From Diphasiastrum complanatum (taxonomy: Eukaryota; Streptophyta; Lycopodiopsida; Lycopodiales; Lycopodiaceae): a DNA stretch of 64,000 nt. The notes beneath the pieces were generated by a model. The model had not been told where the DNA came from. It did not search any database and saw nothing but the letters and a program-made list of their open reading frames with translations. Shown here in pieces: positions 22,561-33,197 of this stretch. Position 1 is the first letter of the stretch. Each line of letters opens with the position of its first letter. The translations under genes and the position numbers were made by a program. Where the stretch lies: assembly GCA_029204225.1 (NCBI GenBank), contig CM055109.1, positions 45,419,592 through 45,483,591 on the forward strand. The letters are read 5' to 3'.

Positions 22561-23960
22561 AGGAAAATGAAGTTTTTGAGGGACTGATGGCTGGCTTTCA
22601 GCTCCTGAATCTGAGCGCTGGTCTGAGAGGATAATGGATACTGATTGAATGATGTATTTTAGCTCTATCTATTTGTGCTCAAGCGCTGGTCCATTGGAAT
22701 CACTCCATACTTCCTGAGAGCGATGGTCCACAAGCATGATTCCAACCTATCAGTGCGCTGGTCCACTAGTTTTCCTATAGGCATTCTGAGATGTGGATCT
22801 TATCTTAGCTATCCTATACTAATTTCGAGCAAAAATTCTAATACATTTATGTCTACAATCTGAGCATTGGCGCTCACGCTTTCAAGGCTATATTATGGTC
22901 TCTGGTTCTATATATATTATGGTCTTCCATCGCCGCCTCAGCTCTTGAGGATGAACCAAGAGCTAGAGGTTCTATCGCTGCTTCAGCTAACTGGGCCATC
23001 GCTATCTTCTGTGGAGCAATGGAAGAACGTAGCCTATCTTTTGTTGACTGCCACTTGAGAGCTGACTGAGCGTTGACAATCATGAGATAGAAAAATGGCC
23101 ACAGTTGCAGTTCACCCTTTTCTGAGAATAGATTGAGTACAGTTCTGACGCAGCCCATTGCACATTTCTGGATAAAACACTCAGTCACTGTTTTCTATGG
23201 ATACAAATTACCAGCGCTGTCTATGGTGAATACTCACACATCTGTTGGCAGTAATAAGTGGAATAGGCAGTAGCAAGCAAAAGGAAGCTAAAAAAATATT
23301 TTACCAGGTTGCAGGTAGCAGAGGAGCATAAATAATGTCTACTAGATGTGATTCTTACCTTGTAAATAGTCCCCAAAACAGTGTGACAGATCTGTAGGAG
23401 GGGCGCTGGCCTTTCCGATAACTGCAGTTCGCTTCTAAAATGCCAAACGATCTTGTTTCTCAACAAAATCAGTAGAAGACAATGGTGTACTAAGGTCGGG
23501 CTAGTGTTGATTCAGTGATGAGTAGAATACTTCAGGTGATAGCAAAAAGAATGCCTCTTTGTATAGATCAAACACATGAAAAATGAGTGCTTTTGTGAGC
23601 CCCGACGGACCAGGCTTAGTGTCGAAGCATTACAATGTTCTGTGAAGCATTTCTGGAGTATCATGTAGTGTGATTCCGATTCTACTGTGAATGTCGTCCA
23701 CCCTAATGAAGCTCCATCGTTTCCTGTCCGTGCAACCATAGTGGTCTTTCAGTCTTTGTACTCATTAGGTTAAAGTTCTAAGCTAAATGCAGTACTCATT
23801 CCGACATCACGAATTGTTAGAGAGGAGTTTGTTATTGACGAAATACAGTGTTGAGGTAACTAATAGCTCGGTCCAATCCACCAGTATTTTTTTTGTGAAG
23901 TAAGCACAACAGTAAACATTCAGTGGAAAAGGTGTTTCTTAATCCAAATCTATGTTTAAC
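22561..23960. other. unassigned region upstream of transposase fragment
   Basis: There are several short minus-strand frames (23188-22874, 23466-23221, 23739-23512), none recognised. The word GCGCTGG recurs at about 22615, 22684, 22752 and 23405, and CATTGGAATC with it near 22520 and 22690. It could be the decayed N-terminal half of the family T transposase or unrelated sequence. Confidence 0.35.
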
Positions 23961-23973
23961 ATCAAATGGACTC

Positions 23974-24015
<42 letters not shown>
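23974..24015. repeat. (GA)n microsatellite
   Basis: An uninterrupted GA tract of about 42 bases. Confidence 0.97.
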
Positions 24016-24019
<4 letters not shown>

Positions 24020-24097
24020 CTTTTTCGTTCGGCATATAAGATTACGAAGCCTGGACTATCAGAGCACTAGCTCAGCTCACACTTCTAAGGGGGAGGG

Positions 24098-24148
24098 GGC
24101 TCCGCCCGAGGGCGCACAGCCTTCCGCGGGCGGAAGGGCCTCGGAGCC
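24098..24148. repeat. nested hairpin, GC-rich
   Basis: The outer arms GGCTCCG (24098) and CGGAGCC (24142) are perfect. Inside, CCTTCCGC (24120) pairs with GCGGAAGG (24130) around a two-base loop. Confidence 0.85.
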
Positions 24149-24213
24149 TGACCTTCCCTTGCATGAAATCTGTTTTCACTTTTTTTTTTCTTTGTTTTTA
24201 TTTAGGTAAATTC

Positions 24214-24253
24214 TTTTTACACGCACCTTTCGGGCGGAAGGTGCGTGTAAAAA
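24214..24253. repeat. perfect 16-bp hairpin
   Basis: Arms TTTTTACACGCACCTT (24214-24229) and its exact complement (24238-24253) enclose the loop TCGGGCGG. Confidence 0.95.
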
Positions 24254-24269
24254 AAAGTAAATATATTTA

Positions 24270-24300
24270 CATGCACCTTCCGAAGTCCGGAAGGTGCGTG
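24270..24300. repeat. 13-bp hairpin related to the preceding one
   Basis: CATGCACCTTCCG (24270-24282) pairs with CGGAAGGTGCGTG (24288-24300) at 12 of 13 positions. It shares the GCACCTT core with the hairpin at 24214. Confidence 0.92.
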
Positions 24301-24327
24301 GAAAAACAATTTGTCAAAAAACAATTT

Positions 24328-24353
24328 GCCTCACAGATTACGTTTTGTGAGGC
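24328..24353. repeat. 8-bp hairpin
   Basis: GCCTCACA (24328) and TGTGAGGC (24346) form a perfect stem with a ten-base loop. Confidence 0.8.
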
Positions 24354-24460
24354 ACTTAGTTTTTTTTGTAAAAATTTGAAAACTGATTTTATGGTATGAA
24401 ACTAGTAGTGCCTTCCCTTATTCCCTTAACGGAAACGTATATGTTATGAACTAGGTAGGC

Positions 24461-24565
24461 GTGAGCAGGCCCGCTACCCTATGTAGCAAGCAGCCTTCAC
24501 GCACTGAGCCGCCCTGCGGCGAAGTGCGTTGAAGGCTACTTTTACATGGTAGCAGGCCTGCTCAC
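24461..24565. repeat. 105-bp fold-back with three nested stems
   Basis: The outer arms GTGAGCAGGCCCGCTACC (24461-24478) and GGTAGCAGGCCTGCTCAC (24548-24565) match at 17 of 18. Inside, AGCCTTCACGCACT (24492) pairs with AGTGCGTTGAAGGCT (24523) with one bulge. The centre holds GCCGC...GCGGC. The whole segment can fold into one long hairpin. Confidence 0.92.
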
Positions 24566-24607
24566 TACCGGACATAATTGGCATTCAACCCTTCAACTGT
24601 GCGCTAT

Positions 24608-24633
24608 GGCTCTGAACATCTGTGTTCAGAGCC
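24608..24633. repeat. perfect 11-bp hairpin
   Basis: GGCTCTGAACA (24608) and TGTTCAGAGCC (24623) enclose TCTG. Confidence 0.93.
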
Positions 24634-24702
24634 TATGAAAACACGACACCTGTCCTATATCACTCCTCATGCCAATTACAAAGACTATGTGAATTCCTCT
24701 AT

Positions 24703-25029
24703 GTCGCGTCGTTGGTTTCGTCTCCGTCGTTGGTTCCATTTCCATCGTTGGTTTCGTTTTGCTCGTCGGCCTTTATTGGACCGCAAAAGATTCTCGTGCC
24801 AAATCGCAAAAGATTCTCGTTCATGAATTTTTCGTGTTCGTGAACCGTTCGTCTTTGTCTCCTTTGACTTTTGTGTTCGCGAACCGTTCGTCTTCGTTTC
24901 CTTTGACTTTCGTGTTCGCGAAACTTTTTGTGCTTCGTGTCTCCTAACTTTCGTGTTCGCAAACATCTTCTTCAGGCTGAGGGTTGAAAGCTAGCAAGGC
25001 TTTGTAGTTAGTAACATTTTGTTTCTTCA
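24703..25029 (-). repeat. partial 3' LTR of family X reverse copy
   Basis: It begins, on the minus strand, TGAAGAAACAAAATG at 25029. It contains repeated TTTCGTGTTCGCGAAC-like words in plus-strand reading; short open frames here are low-complexity artefacts. It is cut near 24703, where the hairpin-rich region takes over. Confidence 0.75.
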
Positions 25030-25169
25030 ACTCGCTCTCAAAGCATGATAGCTTTACGATCCCGAGACTGCTCCTTTGTCTCTCAAAGAGTCATTTGTGC
25101 AAGGCTTTAGTGAAGATGTCAGCAACCATGTCTTTCGTTCCGATGAAGGTGGTCTGCAGCATCTTCTTT

Positions 25170-25963
25170 TCAATTAGATCTCTGATCAAGTGGTACTTGA
25201 TCGCAATGCTTCATTTTGGAATGGAACACGAGATCTTTTGTCAGGTGTATTGTAGAGGTGTTGTCCATTTGCAAGACCAGGGGCTCGTTCCTTGTTTCGT
25301 CCAATTCGTCCAAGAACTGCTTAGCCAGATTATTTCGTTGGCCATCTTTGCTGCTGCAACATATTCTGCTTCGTAGGATGACTGGGCTACAACGGTTTGC
25401 TTCTTGCTGATCCAGAGAACTGCTGCTCCTGATGTGATGGTGCATCCTCCCGAGACACTTTTACAGTCGTCCACATATACAACTACTATGATGATCTACC
25501 CATCTATAACTCTGACATATACATTAGAATCAGCCAACAGAGACTTGAATCCTAATGATTTCAGGGCTTGATCTTTCTTCTTGTACCATTGTCAGGCTAA
25601 TTGTTTCAGACCGTAGATACTTCTGTGCATTCTGCATGCATAATCAAGAAGTGAATTCGAGACGTATCTTGGGGGTTGATCCATGTAGACCTCTTCGTGT
25701 AATTCGCCATGCAAAAAGGTTGTCTTCTCATCCACAATGTGGATCCTGAGGTCATAAGTTGTTGCATATGCAAATAACAGACGTAGGGATGAACGTTTGA
25801 TGACAAGAGGGAAGGTTTCAGAGTAGTCAATACCATATCTTTGAGAGAAACCTTTCGCTACCAGTCTTGCCTTGTATTTTGTGATGTTTCCATCTGGTCC
25901 GTATTTGAGCTTGAAAACCCATTTGCATTTGATAGTCTTGCGCCTATGTGGTAATGGCTCCAA
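25170..25963 (-). pseudogene. family X reverse transcriptase and RNase H (reverse copy)
   Basis: The RT opens with KCKWVFKLKYGPDGNI and KARLVAKGFSQRYGIDYSE near 25900, continues through HGELHEEVYMDQP near 25690 and SIYGLKQLA near 25600. The catalytic YVDD region and the thumb are missing or unreadable between 25590 and 25475, where the sequence passes directly to RNase H. RNase H shows SGAAVLWISKKQTVVAQSS and YEAEYVAAAKMANE near 25370, then VLQMDNTSTIHL in a shifted frame. A large internal deletion is likely. Confidence 0.8.
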
Positions 25964-26467
25964 CGTCCATACCTAGTTCTTCCTCATGGACTCCATCTCT
26001 TCGTTCATGGCTTGGATCCATCTGTCCTTCTCTGGACTGTCAATCACTTCCTCAAAAGTCTGTGGTTCGCCACTGAATCCGCAGAACTCTTCTGATGTGG
26101 AAGATGAGCTGTCTGGCACATATCTTGATGGCGCTTTTCATGGTCTTGTCGACCTTCTAGGAGATCCTCCTGGGACAACTATGCCTTTGCCTTTGTCTGC
26201 TCTGCTCGATCCGGAACCATCTTGGTTTACAAGAACTGCGGCAGCAGGTTGCCTCTCAAATCTTTCTTCGTCAAATTGGTCGTTCGAATGGGAGACGACT
26301 CGAAAATCTTCGTTTTTGTGTTCGTCTTCTACTCCCTCTATTGTTGGCGACAGGTCATAGTATTGTCTCTCCAGAACTTTGTAGTTGACACGATCGTCAT
26401 TGGCCATTGTCCTGCTCTCATCGAATCTGACATCTCTCACTATTTTCACAGTGTTTGTGTCTGGCAT
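25964..26467 (-). pseudogene. family X integrase-RT linker
   Basis: This is the variable, charged linker between integrase and RT: VRFDESR near 26420, a GVEDEHKNEDF stretch, then GSPRRSTRP near 26145. The R-R-S-x-R-x-P pattern is usual just before copia RT. No enzymatic residues are expected here. Confidence 0.7.
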
Positions 26468-27364
26468 CTAGACTCTGTAGTATGACGAATTGTTGTCATA
26501 ACCTACCAAAAATCCCTGCTTGGCTTTCTCATCAAGCTTCTTTCGAAGCTTATCAAGAATATGTGCATAAGCTACATAGCCAAAGATTCTGAAGTGAGAC
26601 AGATTGGGCTTTCTTCCCCACCATAGCTCATGTGGTGTCATGTGAGGAACACCAGACTTGCTTGTTCTGTTCTGGATGTATGCAACTGTAGCTACTGCTT
26701 CATCCCATAGTGCCCTTGGAGCTTTCGAGTAGGCCATCATGCATCTGGCTGTTTCCATCAGGGTTCTGTTCTTTCTTTCAACAACGCCATTGTGCTACGG
26801 TTTGTAGGTTGTAGTTCTTCTGTGAATGATGCCACGATCATTGCAGAAGTCAGTGAAGCAATTCGAGATGTATTCGCCACCTCGATCTGTTCTGATCTGC
26901 TTCACTTTGTTGCATGTACATCTCTCAGTCCAATTCACATATTCTGTGAATTTGTCAGGTGCTTCAGATTTATTCTGAATAAAATATACTCTTGCAAATT
27001 TGCTATAATCGTCAATGAAGGTTATATAATATTTTGAACCTCCTACTGAAATCACGTTGAATGGTCCATAGATGTCAGAATGCACTAGCTCCAGAGTCTT
27101 AGTTGTTCTATAGGAGTCTTGGTGAATGGAGTGCGTGACATCTTGTCTTATGCATCACAGGTGGTCGAATTGGTTGCATTCGAGATGCTAACCCCTATTA
27201 TTGCTCCATGATGGCTTGCTTGGTAAAGTGCCATTGAGTTCATGTGGCAGAGTCTCATGTGCCACAGAGTGTCTGGTTGGTCATCATGAGTATGATGCAC
27301 CTAATCTGCAAGTAGACGTACCTTCAGATGATATAGGTTTTCTTTCCTTCTGCCTTGAGCAATC
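26468..27364 (-). pseudogene. family X integrase (reverse copy)
   Basis: Zinc-region residues LWHMRLCHMNSMALYQ lie near 27240. The core gives MHSDIYGPFNVISVGG near 27070, ITFIDDYSKFARVYF, and IRTDRGGEYISN near 26890. A single TAG, near 26808, precedes the HNGVVERKNRT segment that carries the third acidic residue. The C-terminal frame has ALWDEAVATVAYIQNRT and HFRIFGYVAYAH. All three acidic positions survive; the stop and a shift near 27090 inactivate it. Confidence 0.85.
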
Positions 27365-28066
27365 AAAGTACTGGTACTGCAGAGTAGGCACGAACAAAAC
27401 GTCTTTGAGTCGTCTGTCTCTTTCGTTGTTTCTCGGGTTCTGGCGGCAATCCACGGCTGCGTGACCCTTCTTGTGGCAATATATACACACAATCTTGGGA
27501 TTGAGCCAGCATGTATCTACTGTATGTCTGTCTCTTCTGCATCTCACGCAAGTTTTCTTGTCTGCACCTTGTTGTTTCGACCTCCCTTTGCACTTCCAGT
27601 TGCCTTTGCTGGTTCCCTCTGCTTGCTGATCATGATCCTGCCTCTGATTTGGCTCCCTCTTAGGCTTAAATTGTTTCTTTGATTTTTCTCTGTTGCCGTA
27701 GAGGGCCTGGTCAGAACCATCCTTGTGATCAAGGTGTTCTCTGGCCTCGACTTCCTCTCAAATCTCGACAATCGCCTTTTCGAGGTTCATGGTAGGATCT
27801 TTCGCGAGCAGGGTCCTTGTCGTCTGGAATAATCTGGGTAAGGCTCTCAACAGGTATGTGAGCTGCTTCTCAGCTAACACACCGTTCTCTACTACAGAGT
27901 TATGTAGTGAAAGAAGCAGATGTTTCATCTTTCTTACAAAAGAAGTGAGGTCTATTCCATCCCACTACAAATTCGTTAGCCGATCTTCCAGCATCATGAA
28001 TTGACTTCTTGATTTCGTCTGAAATATGGTGAGTAATGCATCCCACATCTCCTTAGCTATATTGAT
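27365..28066 (-). pseudogene. family X gag without protease (reverse copy)
   Basis: Read from the right, the gag core FQTKSRSQFMMLEDRL lies near 28010, then frame-shifted basic sequence, and the knuckle CRRDRHTVDTC, then CIYCHKKGHAAVDC near 27460, which keeps the full C-x2-C-x4-H-x4-C pattern. Right after NPRNNERDRRLKDVLFVPT the sequence jumps to a segment found much later in the forward copy, so the protease is deleted. At the other end gag is fused to LTR sequence near 28067. Confidence 0.82.
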
Positions 28067-29123
28067 CTTTCTCTGATTTCTTCAAGCACTGCATGCAAAT
28101 CCACGTAGTGCGTTGGCATGGGAGAACACGGTTCTCTCACGAGTAATCGTCTCGCTTTACTAGTGGACAGTGGATGTCTATGGATCCTGATCACAGAACT
28201 CGTCTCGCATGCAAGCGGACTTGTTGTCTGTATTTCGTCTTGATTGCTTACTAGCATCAGACTACTACGTTACACTGTGTGTGTACTCTGTTGTCTATAT
28301 GTCAAGTATGATTCAGTAAGTACAGTCGCTCTATGTAAATCTAAGATAGAGTGATTAAACATCTAAAACTAATCAGGGAATTACAAGAGTGGCAAATTAG
28401 CCATGACCTAAAGTGTATCATGCCATCAGATCAGATATTTGTACTTATAAGTACTTGCGTGATCTTTGCTAGTACTCTTTGGAGCGTGAGGGCAAAACGA
28501 GTTTCATGACATTTTTCGTGTCACGTCGTTGGTTTCGTCTCCGTATCATTGGTCTCATTTTGCTCGCCTGCCTTTCTCTCGTACTGGATCTTTCGAAATA
28601 TCACCCTTTTGCACCAACCATGAAAGAGATGATTCAAATAAATCTAATATGATTGGTTTAGAGCACGGGAAAAACTTCACTTATGATGGTAAAGAGAATG
28701 TGACGTTACAAGTCAATTAATCATAGTTTGATTGTGATTCAAAATCCAATTCTTGAAGTTGATGAAATCCTAGCAAGATTTGGTATTGTATCAAATGGCA
28801 ATCAGGAACGATCCATTACCAAGGATGTGAGTGTCAATACACTCATTGATATGGTGGACAGTTCTACCCAAAGTCCTGAAAAGTTTTTCGTGCTAGACCG
28901 CAAAAGATTCTCGTTCGTGAATCTTTCGTGTTTGCAAACCGTTCGTCTTCGTCTCCTTTGACTTTTGTGTTAGTGAACCGTTCGTCTTCGTTTCCTTTGA
29001 CATTCGTGTTCGCGAAACTTTTCGTGCTTCGTGTCTCCTGACTTTCGTGTTTGCAAACATCTTCGTCAGGCAAAGGGTTGAAAGCTAGCAAGGCTTTGTA
29101 GTTAGAAACATTTTGTTTCTTCA
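28067..29123 (-). repeat. 5' LTR of family X reverse copy, truncated and interrupted
   Basis: The outer end is TGAAGAAAC on the minus strand at 29123. The segment 28067-28260 matches the forward LTR near 31560-31750 (GCATGCAAATCCAC and neighbours). The LTR's last 270 or so bases and the primer site are deleted. About 300 bases (28580-28890) interrupt it and have no counterpart in the other two LTR copies. Confidence 0.78.
28580..28890. other. insertion of unknown origin inside the family X LTR
   Basis: The other LTR copies pass directly from a CTGCC-containing segment to CCGCAAAAGATTCTCG or its equivalent. Here about 300 unrelated bases intervene. A plus-strand frame includes LARFGIVSNGNQER and VSVNTLIDMVDSST, which looks protein-like, but I do not recognise it. 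It could be a captured gene fragment. Confidence 0.5.
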
Positions 29124-31076
29124 AAAAATATTGTGCATGATGCATTTGAAGTTGCCTAAATTGGTAATCCCTTCAAAACTATGCCATTATATCATAAGTG
29201 TGAACATGTATTATGCTGGTACGACTTAGCTTTCATTATAAGATGCCATATGTTGACATATGACTGTGATTGAGATCCATTTTTATTATATGTGAGAAAC
29301 TTCTAGAAGCATGGGCCAAGAGCTAAGAGTTGGACATCTTTCATAGTATTATATTCACTTGTCAACATGAAATTTTCATAGCCTATAAGATTACTTAAGA
29401 TATTTACATTACATGTTTTGATATGTTTAATTCTCAATGTGTTGCATGATACAAAATGCTTTACATAAAGGAGAAAGAATATCAATTATTCAATTTAGAG
29501 GTTTTTTATTGCTATCTACAAGTGGTTGCTTGTATTATGGACTCCATGATGAAAATGCACGACTAAAGAATAAACGCTCAAAATATAAATGATGATACTT
29601 TGACCATGTATGTATTAAACATTTGCATCAAAGTACACGATCACTGTGAGAAATTCTTCTAGAATTCATGAAAGTTGTTGTGAGATGTTATTAAGATTAC
29701 AAAGATATGCTCAAAACCCATTACAATAGTCGATGCCCTTATGCCTATTTTGAAAAGGATGAGCAAACTTAGCTAGATCAATATACAATAAGAATTTGAC
29801 CACCTCTTTTTTTTCAAAGTAGAGATTGTTAGTTTCTCATGAGCTCCTGTGGATAACCTACAAACTGTGCAATAAAAAAAGGATGTTTTTGAAGTTTGAC
29901 ATACAATTTTGCAGATAAAAGTTCATTTAAAGTTTTTGGCATACAATTATTACATAAACCATTAAGTATCATTTTCATGTTTTATCCCATATAGGTAGTA
30001 TGCATTTGAAACGTTATGTCTATGAATAGTTAGCTTGCAGTATTTTATGCCTCCTATATGTTAGAAAGACTTAAATGAAGAGAGAATCTATATTGTCAAC
30101 AACAATGGCAATCAATAAATAAACTATCAAAGTGCATCCTCCCATTTGTGCGAAGAAAATCACATATTGTCACAATAATCTTAGAGGCTAGTGTTTCAGG
30201 TCAAATGTTGTAGTGATAAAATATTGCTTCATTGACCTAGTCATGAACTTTGTCACGTCCATGTAGATTGTGTATCTCTAGTCACAATAATCTAAGAAGC
30301 TAGTATTTCAAGTCAAATCTTGTAGTGATAAGATATTGCTTCATTGACCTAGTCATAAATATTGTCAGGTCCACATAGACTATATATCTCTAGTTTTGCT
30401 ATTATTTGCTTTGAAATACATTTGATAATGTCTTGTTGGTTAAGTATTGCAAAAGAGAAGGACTTTTTGAATGATGTTGTTGAAAGAATAACTAAGTGAT
30501 TTGCAATTTCAGAGTCACGAATTGTCTTCTCGTCACATCCAAACCATTCATATCTAGTTGACTGGCAAGTAGAAATTATTATCCATAAGTTACGATAATG
30601 TTTTGATAGCAAGGGGGATATTGATGGAAAGTAATGATCTAATATTATTGAGCTCCTTCTAGCATCAAAGATTCATTTTTCTATATGTAAGATAGTGATC
30701 TAATAGGCTTTGTGTGTTAATGATGGCACTGCATTGTGATCCAAATATTCTCATCGAGGGATGAAGCCCCAATCTTCCACTAATTGAATGATGAACATCG
30801 GTATTGTAAGCCATAACTTAGAGAAAGGATGACTAAAGCAACATTGAGTAGATGACCTGGCATATGCTTAATAATATCACTTACGATAATTTAGCCTAAA
30901 CAACCATAGTTGAAAGATTACAATTAAAAGTTGATTGCTTCAAGATGTAGCCAAAAAGATGATCAAGCTTAGAATGCTCAAAATGCTTCATCAATTGGTT
31001 GAGAAGCCCAATAGTTTGTTTAAAAAATCTAGAGGATGTCATATTTTTTCCCTTCAAGCTCAAGGATACATGATTA
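29124..31076. other. unassigned AT-rich spacer between inverted family X copies
   Basis: No recognisable gene. It contains one tandem duplication (30171-30394). Both flanks are family X LTR ends pointing outward from their own elements, so this is the DNA between two independent or inverted insertions. Confidence 0.45.
30171..30394. repeat. 112-bp tandem duplication
   Basis: The segment starting CACAATAATCTTAGAGGCTAG repeats after 112 bases with scattered substitutions, including the shared ATATTGCTTCATTGACCTAG. Divergence indicates an old event. Confidence 0.9.
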
Positions 31077-32022
31077 TGAAGAAACAAAACGTTTCTATTA
31101 CCAAAGCTTTGCTAGCCTTCAGCCCTCAATCTGACAAAAAATGTTCGCGAACACGAAGAGACACGAACTTGAAAGAAAAATGTTCACGAACATCCTTCCT
31201 ATGCTCAAACTCAAAAAATGCGTGAACGAGAATTTTTTGTGGCATGGCAGGAGAAAGTCAGATGACCAGAAAGTCAAATGACTCAAAGCGACATGAAAAA
31301 TGTTGCGACACCTTTTCTGCCCTCACGCTCCTAAAAGTCCAAAAAAGATCATGCAAGTACCCAGAAGTATAGATATCTGATCTGATAGCATGACATCAGC
31401 AGATACACTCAGTCATGGCTAATCTGCCATTCTTGTAACTCGTGATTAGTTGTAGATGTTTAATCGCTCTAATCTAGTAGTTACACGATGTGACTATGTA
31501 CCTTTATGGTTAACGCTGATAATAGAAGAGAGAAGAACAAGTAGTGAATATAGAAGTAGTCTAATGCTAGTAAGCAAATAGACGAATATATAGAACACAA
31601 GTCCGCCAGCGTGCGAGACAATTTCTGATAGGATCTGTAGATCCACAAGTCCACTAGTGAAGCGAGACAATACTTGTGGGAGAACGTCACTTCTCTCATG
31701 CCAACGCACTGGGTGGATTTGCATGCAGTGCTTGAAGAATCAGAGAATCAATAGATGATTTTGTTGTCATCGTGCACACATCTTTCTCATCTTATCTGAT
31801 CTCGAATGAAAATTATTCTGCTATTATTCGCATGTCTGTTTTACTTGTTTATTTAATTTCGCAACTTGGTTCGATCTTGTTGAATGCTATATTAATCTTT
31901 AAGGTAGTACAGTAGTTTTTGTCTACATTATGGAGGACTGTAGGATTGATGCAGCTGGTAGTGACTAGCAGTCAAATTCGAACTCCATCCGAATCGTAAC
32001 GGTTCGTGAAAGATTCGCATCA
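31077..32022 (+). repeat. 5' LTR of family X forward copy (946 bp)
   Basis: It starts TGAAGAAAC and ends GCATCA, giving TGA...TCA ends. The end is followed after one base by a primer site. The start is supported by the same sequence at both LTR edges of the reverse copy (25029 and 29123). Confidence 0.82.
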
Positions 32023-32023
32023 G

Positions 32024-32136
32024 TGGTATCAGAGCATATCACATCGCATCAGTTTTATCAGAGCATATCACACCAAATTCCATCAGCGGTATCAGAGCAT
32101 ATCACATTGAATTCCATTAGTGGTATCAGAGCCAGG
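32024..32136 (+). repeat. tandem array of four primer-binding-site units
   Basis: TGGTATCAGAGC at 32024, TTTTATCAGAGC at 32053, CGGTATCAGAGC at 32087 and TGGTATCAGAGC at 32121 lie in units of 29, 34 and 34 bases, with CATATCACA between. Only the first is next to the LTR end. Only the last extends to TGGTATCAGAGCCAGG, the full 16-base complement of plant initiator-Met tRNA. A normal element has one. Confidence 0.95.
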
Positions 32137-32239
32137 TTACCTATCTTGTCATAGTCTGACGTAGCCAAAAAGCTATCAGATCCAGGAGGCCAGGCATTCA
32201 AACAAGTGACCATCAACAAGAGAACACACTCAAGAAGCA

Positions 32240-33197
32240 ATGGCTTTAATCAGCAGCATACAAAACAAGATCTGCATAGTTCTTGATTCTTCAGGATCTA
32301 ACTTTCTAGCCTGGAAAGTTAAGCCATCACTGATACTAAAGGGCAAAGGTTTATTCCCCTGGGTAGACGGCATAGAAGAGATGCCTACGACATCAGACAA
32401 AGAGTTACGTGAATGGAGAGAGAAAAATGACAAGGCAGTAGCCTTGTTATCCTCATCCATCGAAGATAGTCTCACGCTTGACCTGGCTACACTCTCCAAA
32501 GCAAAGGAAATGTGGGATACATTGCTCACGAGATTTCAAACGAAATCAAGAAATCAAATAATGATGCTAGAAGATTAGCTAACGAACCTGCAGTGGGACG
32601 ACAAAGATCTCACTTCTTTTGTAAGGAAGATGAAGGATCTATTCCTATCACTACACAACTCTAGAGCAGAGAATGTAGTGTCAACAGAGAAGCAGCTTAC
32701 TTACTTATTAAGAGCCTTACCCAAATCTCTTTCCAGACAACCAAAACCCTGCTCACGAAATATCCTACCATGAACCTCAAAAAGGCGATTGTCGAGATTC
32801 GAGAGGAAGTCGAGGCTAGAGAACACCTTGATCACAAGGATGATTCTGACCAGGCCCTCTACGAAAACAAAGAAAAATCCAAGAAACAATTCAAGCCTAA
32901 GAGGGAGTCGAATCAAAGGTAGGATCGAGATCAGCAAGCAGAGGGGACCAGCAAAGGCAATTGGAAGAGCAAAGGGAGGTCGAGGCAGCAAGGTGAGAAA
33001 GCAAGACTTGCATGAGATGCAGAAGAGATGGACACACAGTTGATACCTGTTGGCTCAATCCGAAGATCGAATGTATCCACTGCCACAAGAAGGGTCATGC
33101 AGCCATGGATTATCGTCTGAACCCGAGGAACAAATCAGCACAGAACAAACAGGAGAACAGCAACAGTTCATCCTATGTCGAAGAGCCTGAGAGCTAA
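32240..33197 (+). pseudogene. family X gag (forward copy)
   Basis: It starts at ATG 32240 (MALISSIQNKICIVLDSSG). The first 112 residues include SNFLAWKVKPSLILKG and KEMWDTLLTRFQTKS. TAG at 32576-32578 breaks the frame; beyond it the capsid continues with DLTSFVRKMKDLFLSL. A shift near 32775 leads to basic linker and then, in another frame, the knuckle CRRDGHTVDTC, then CIHCHKKGHAAMDY, whose last cysteine has become tyrosine. The knuckle binds element RNA. Compared with the reverse copy it has a complete N-terminus but a worse knuckle. Confidence 0.85.

Larger units (their letters stand above)
24703..29123 (-). mobile_element. Ty1/copia element, deleted derivative (family X, reverse copy)
   Basis: It lies on the minus strand between LTR pieces at 28067-29123 (5') and 24703-25029 (3'), with gag, integrase, RT and RNase H between. 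Compared with the forward copy at 31077-34048, it lacks the end of the 5' LTR, the primer site, the gag N-terminus and the protease. It is the only family X copy here that keeps polymerase sequence. Confidence 0.85.

Noticed and set aside
24090-24640. CRISPR-like array
   Set aside because: The repeats are inverted hairpins of different sizes, not regularly spaced direct repeats, and the DNA is a plant nuclear genome.
24685-24966. Overlapping frames of 80-90 residues on both strands
   Set aside because: They arise from repeated GTTCGTCTTCG-like words in the family X LTR; no protein features.
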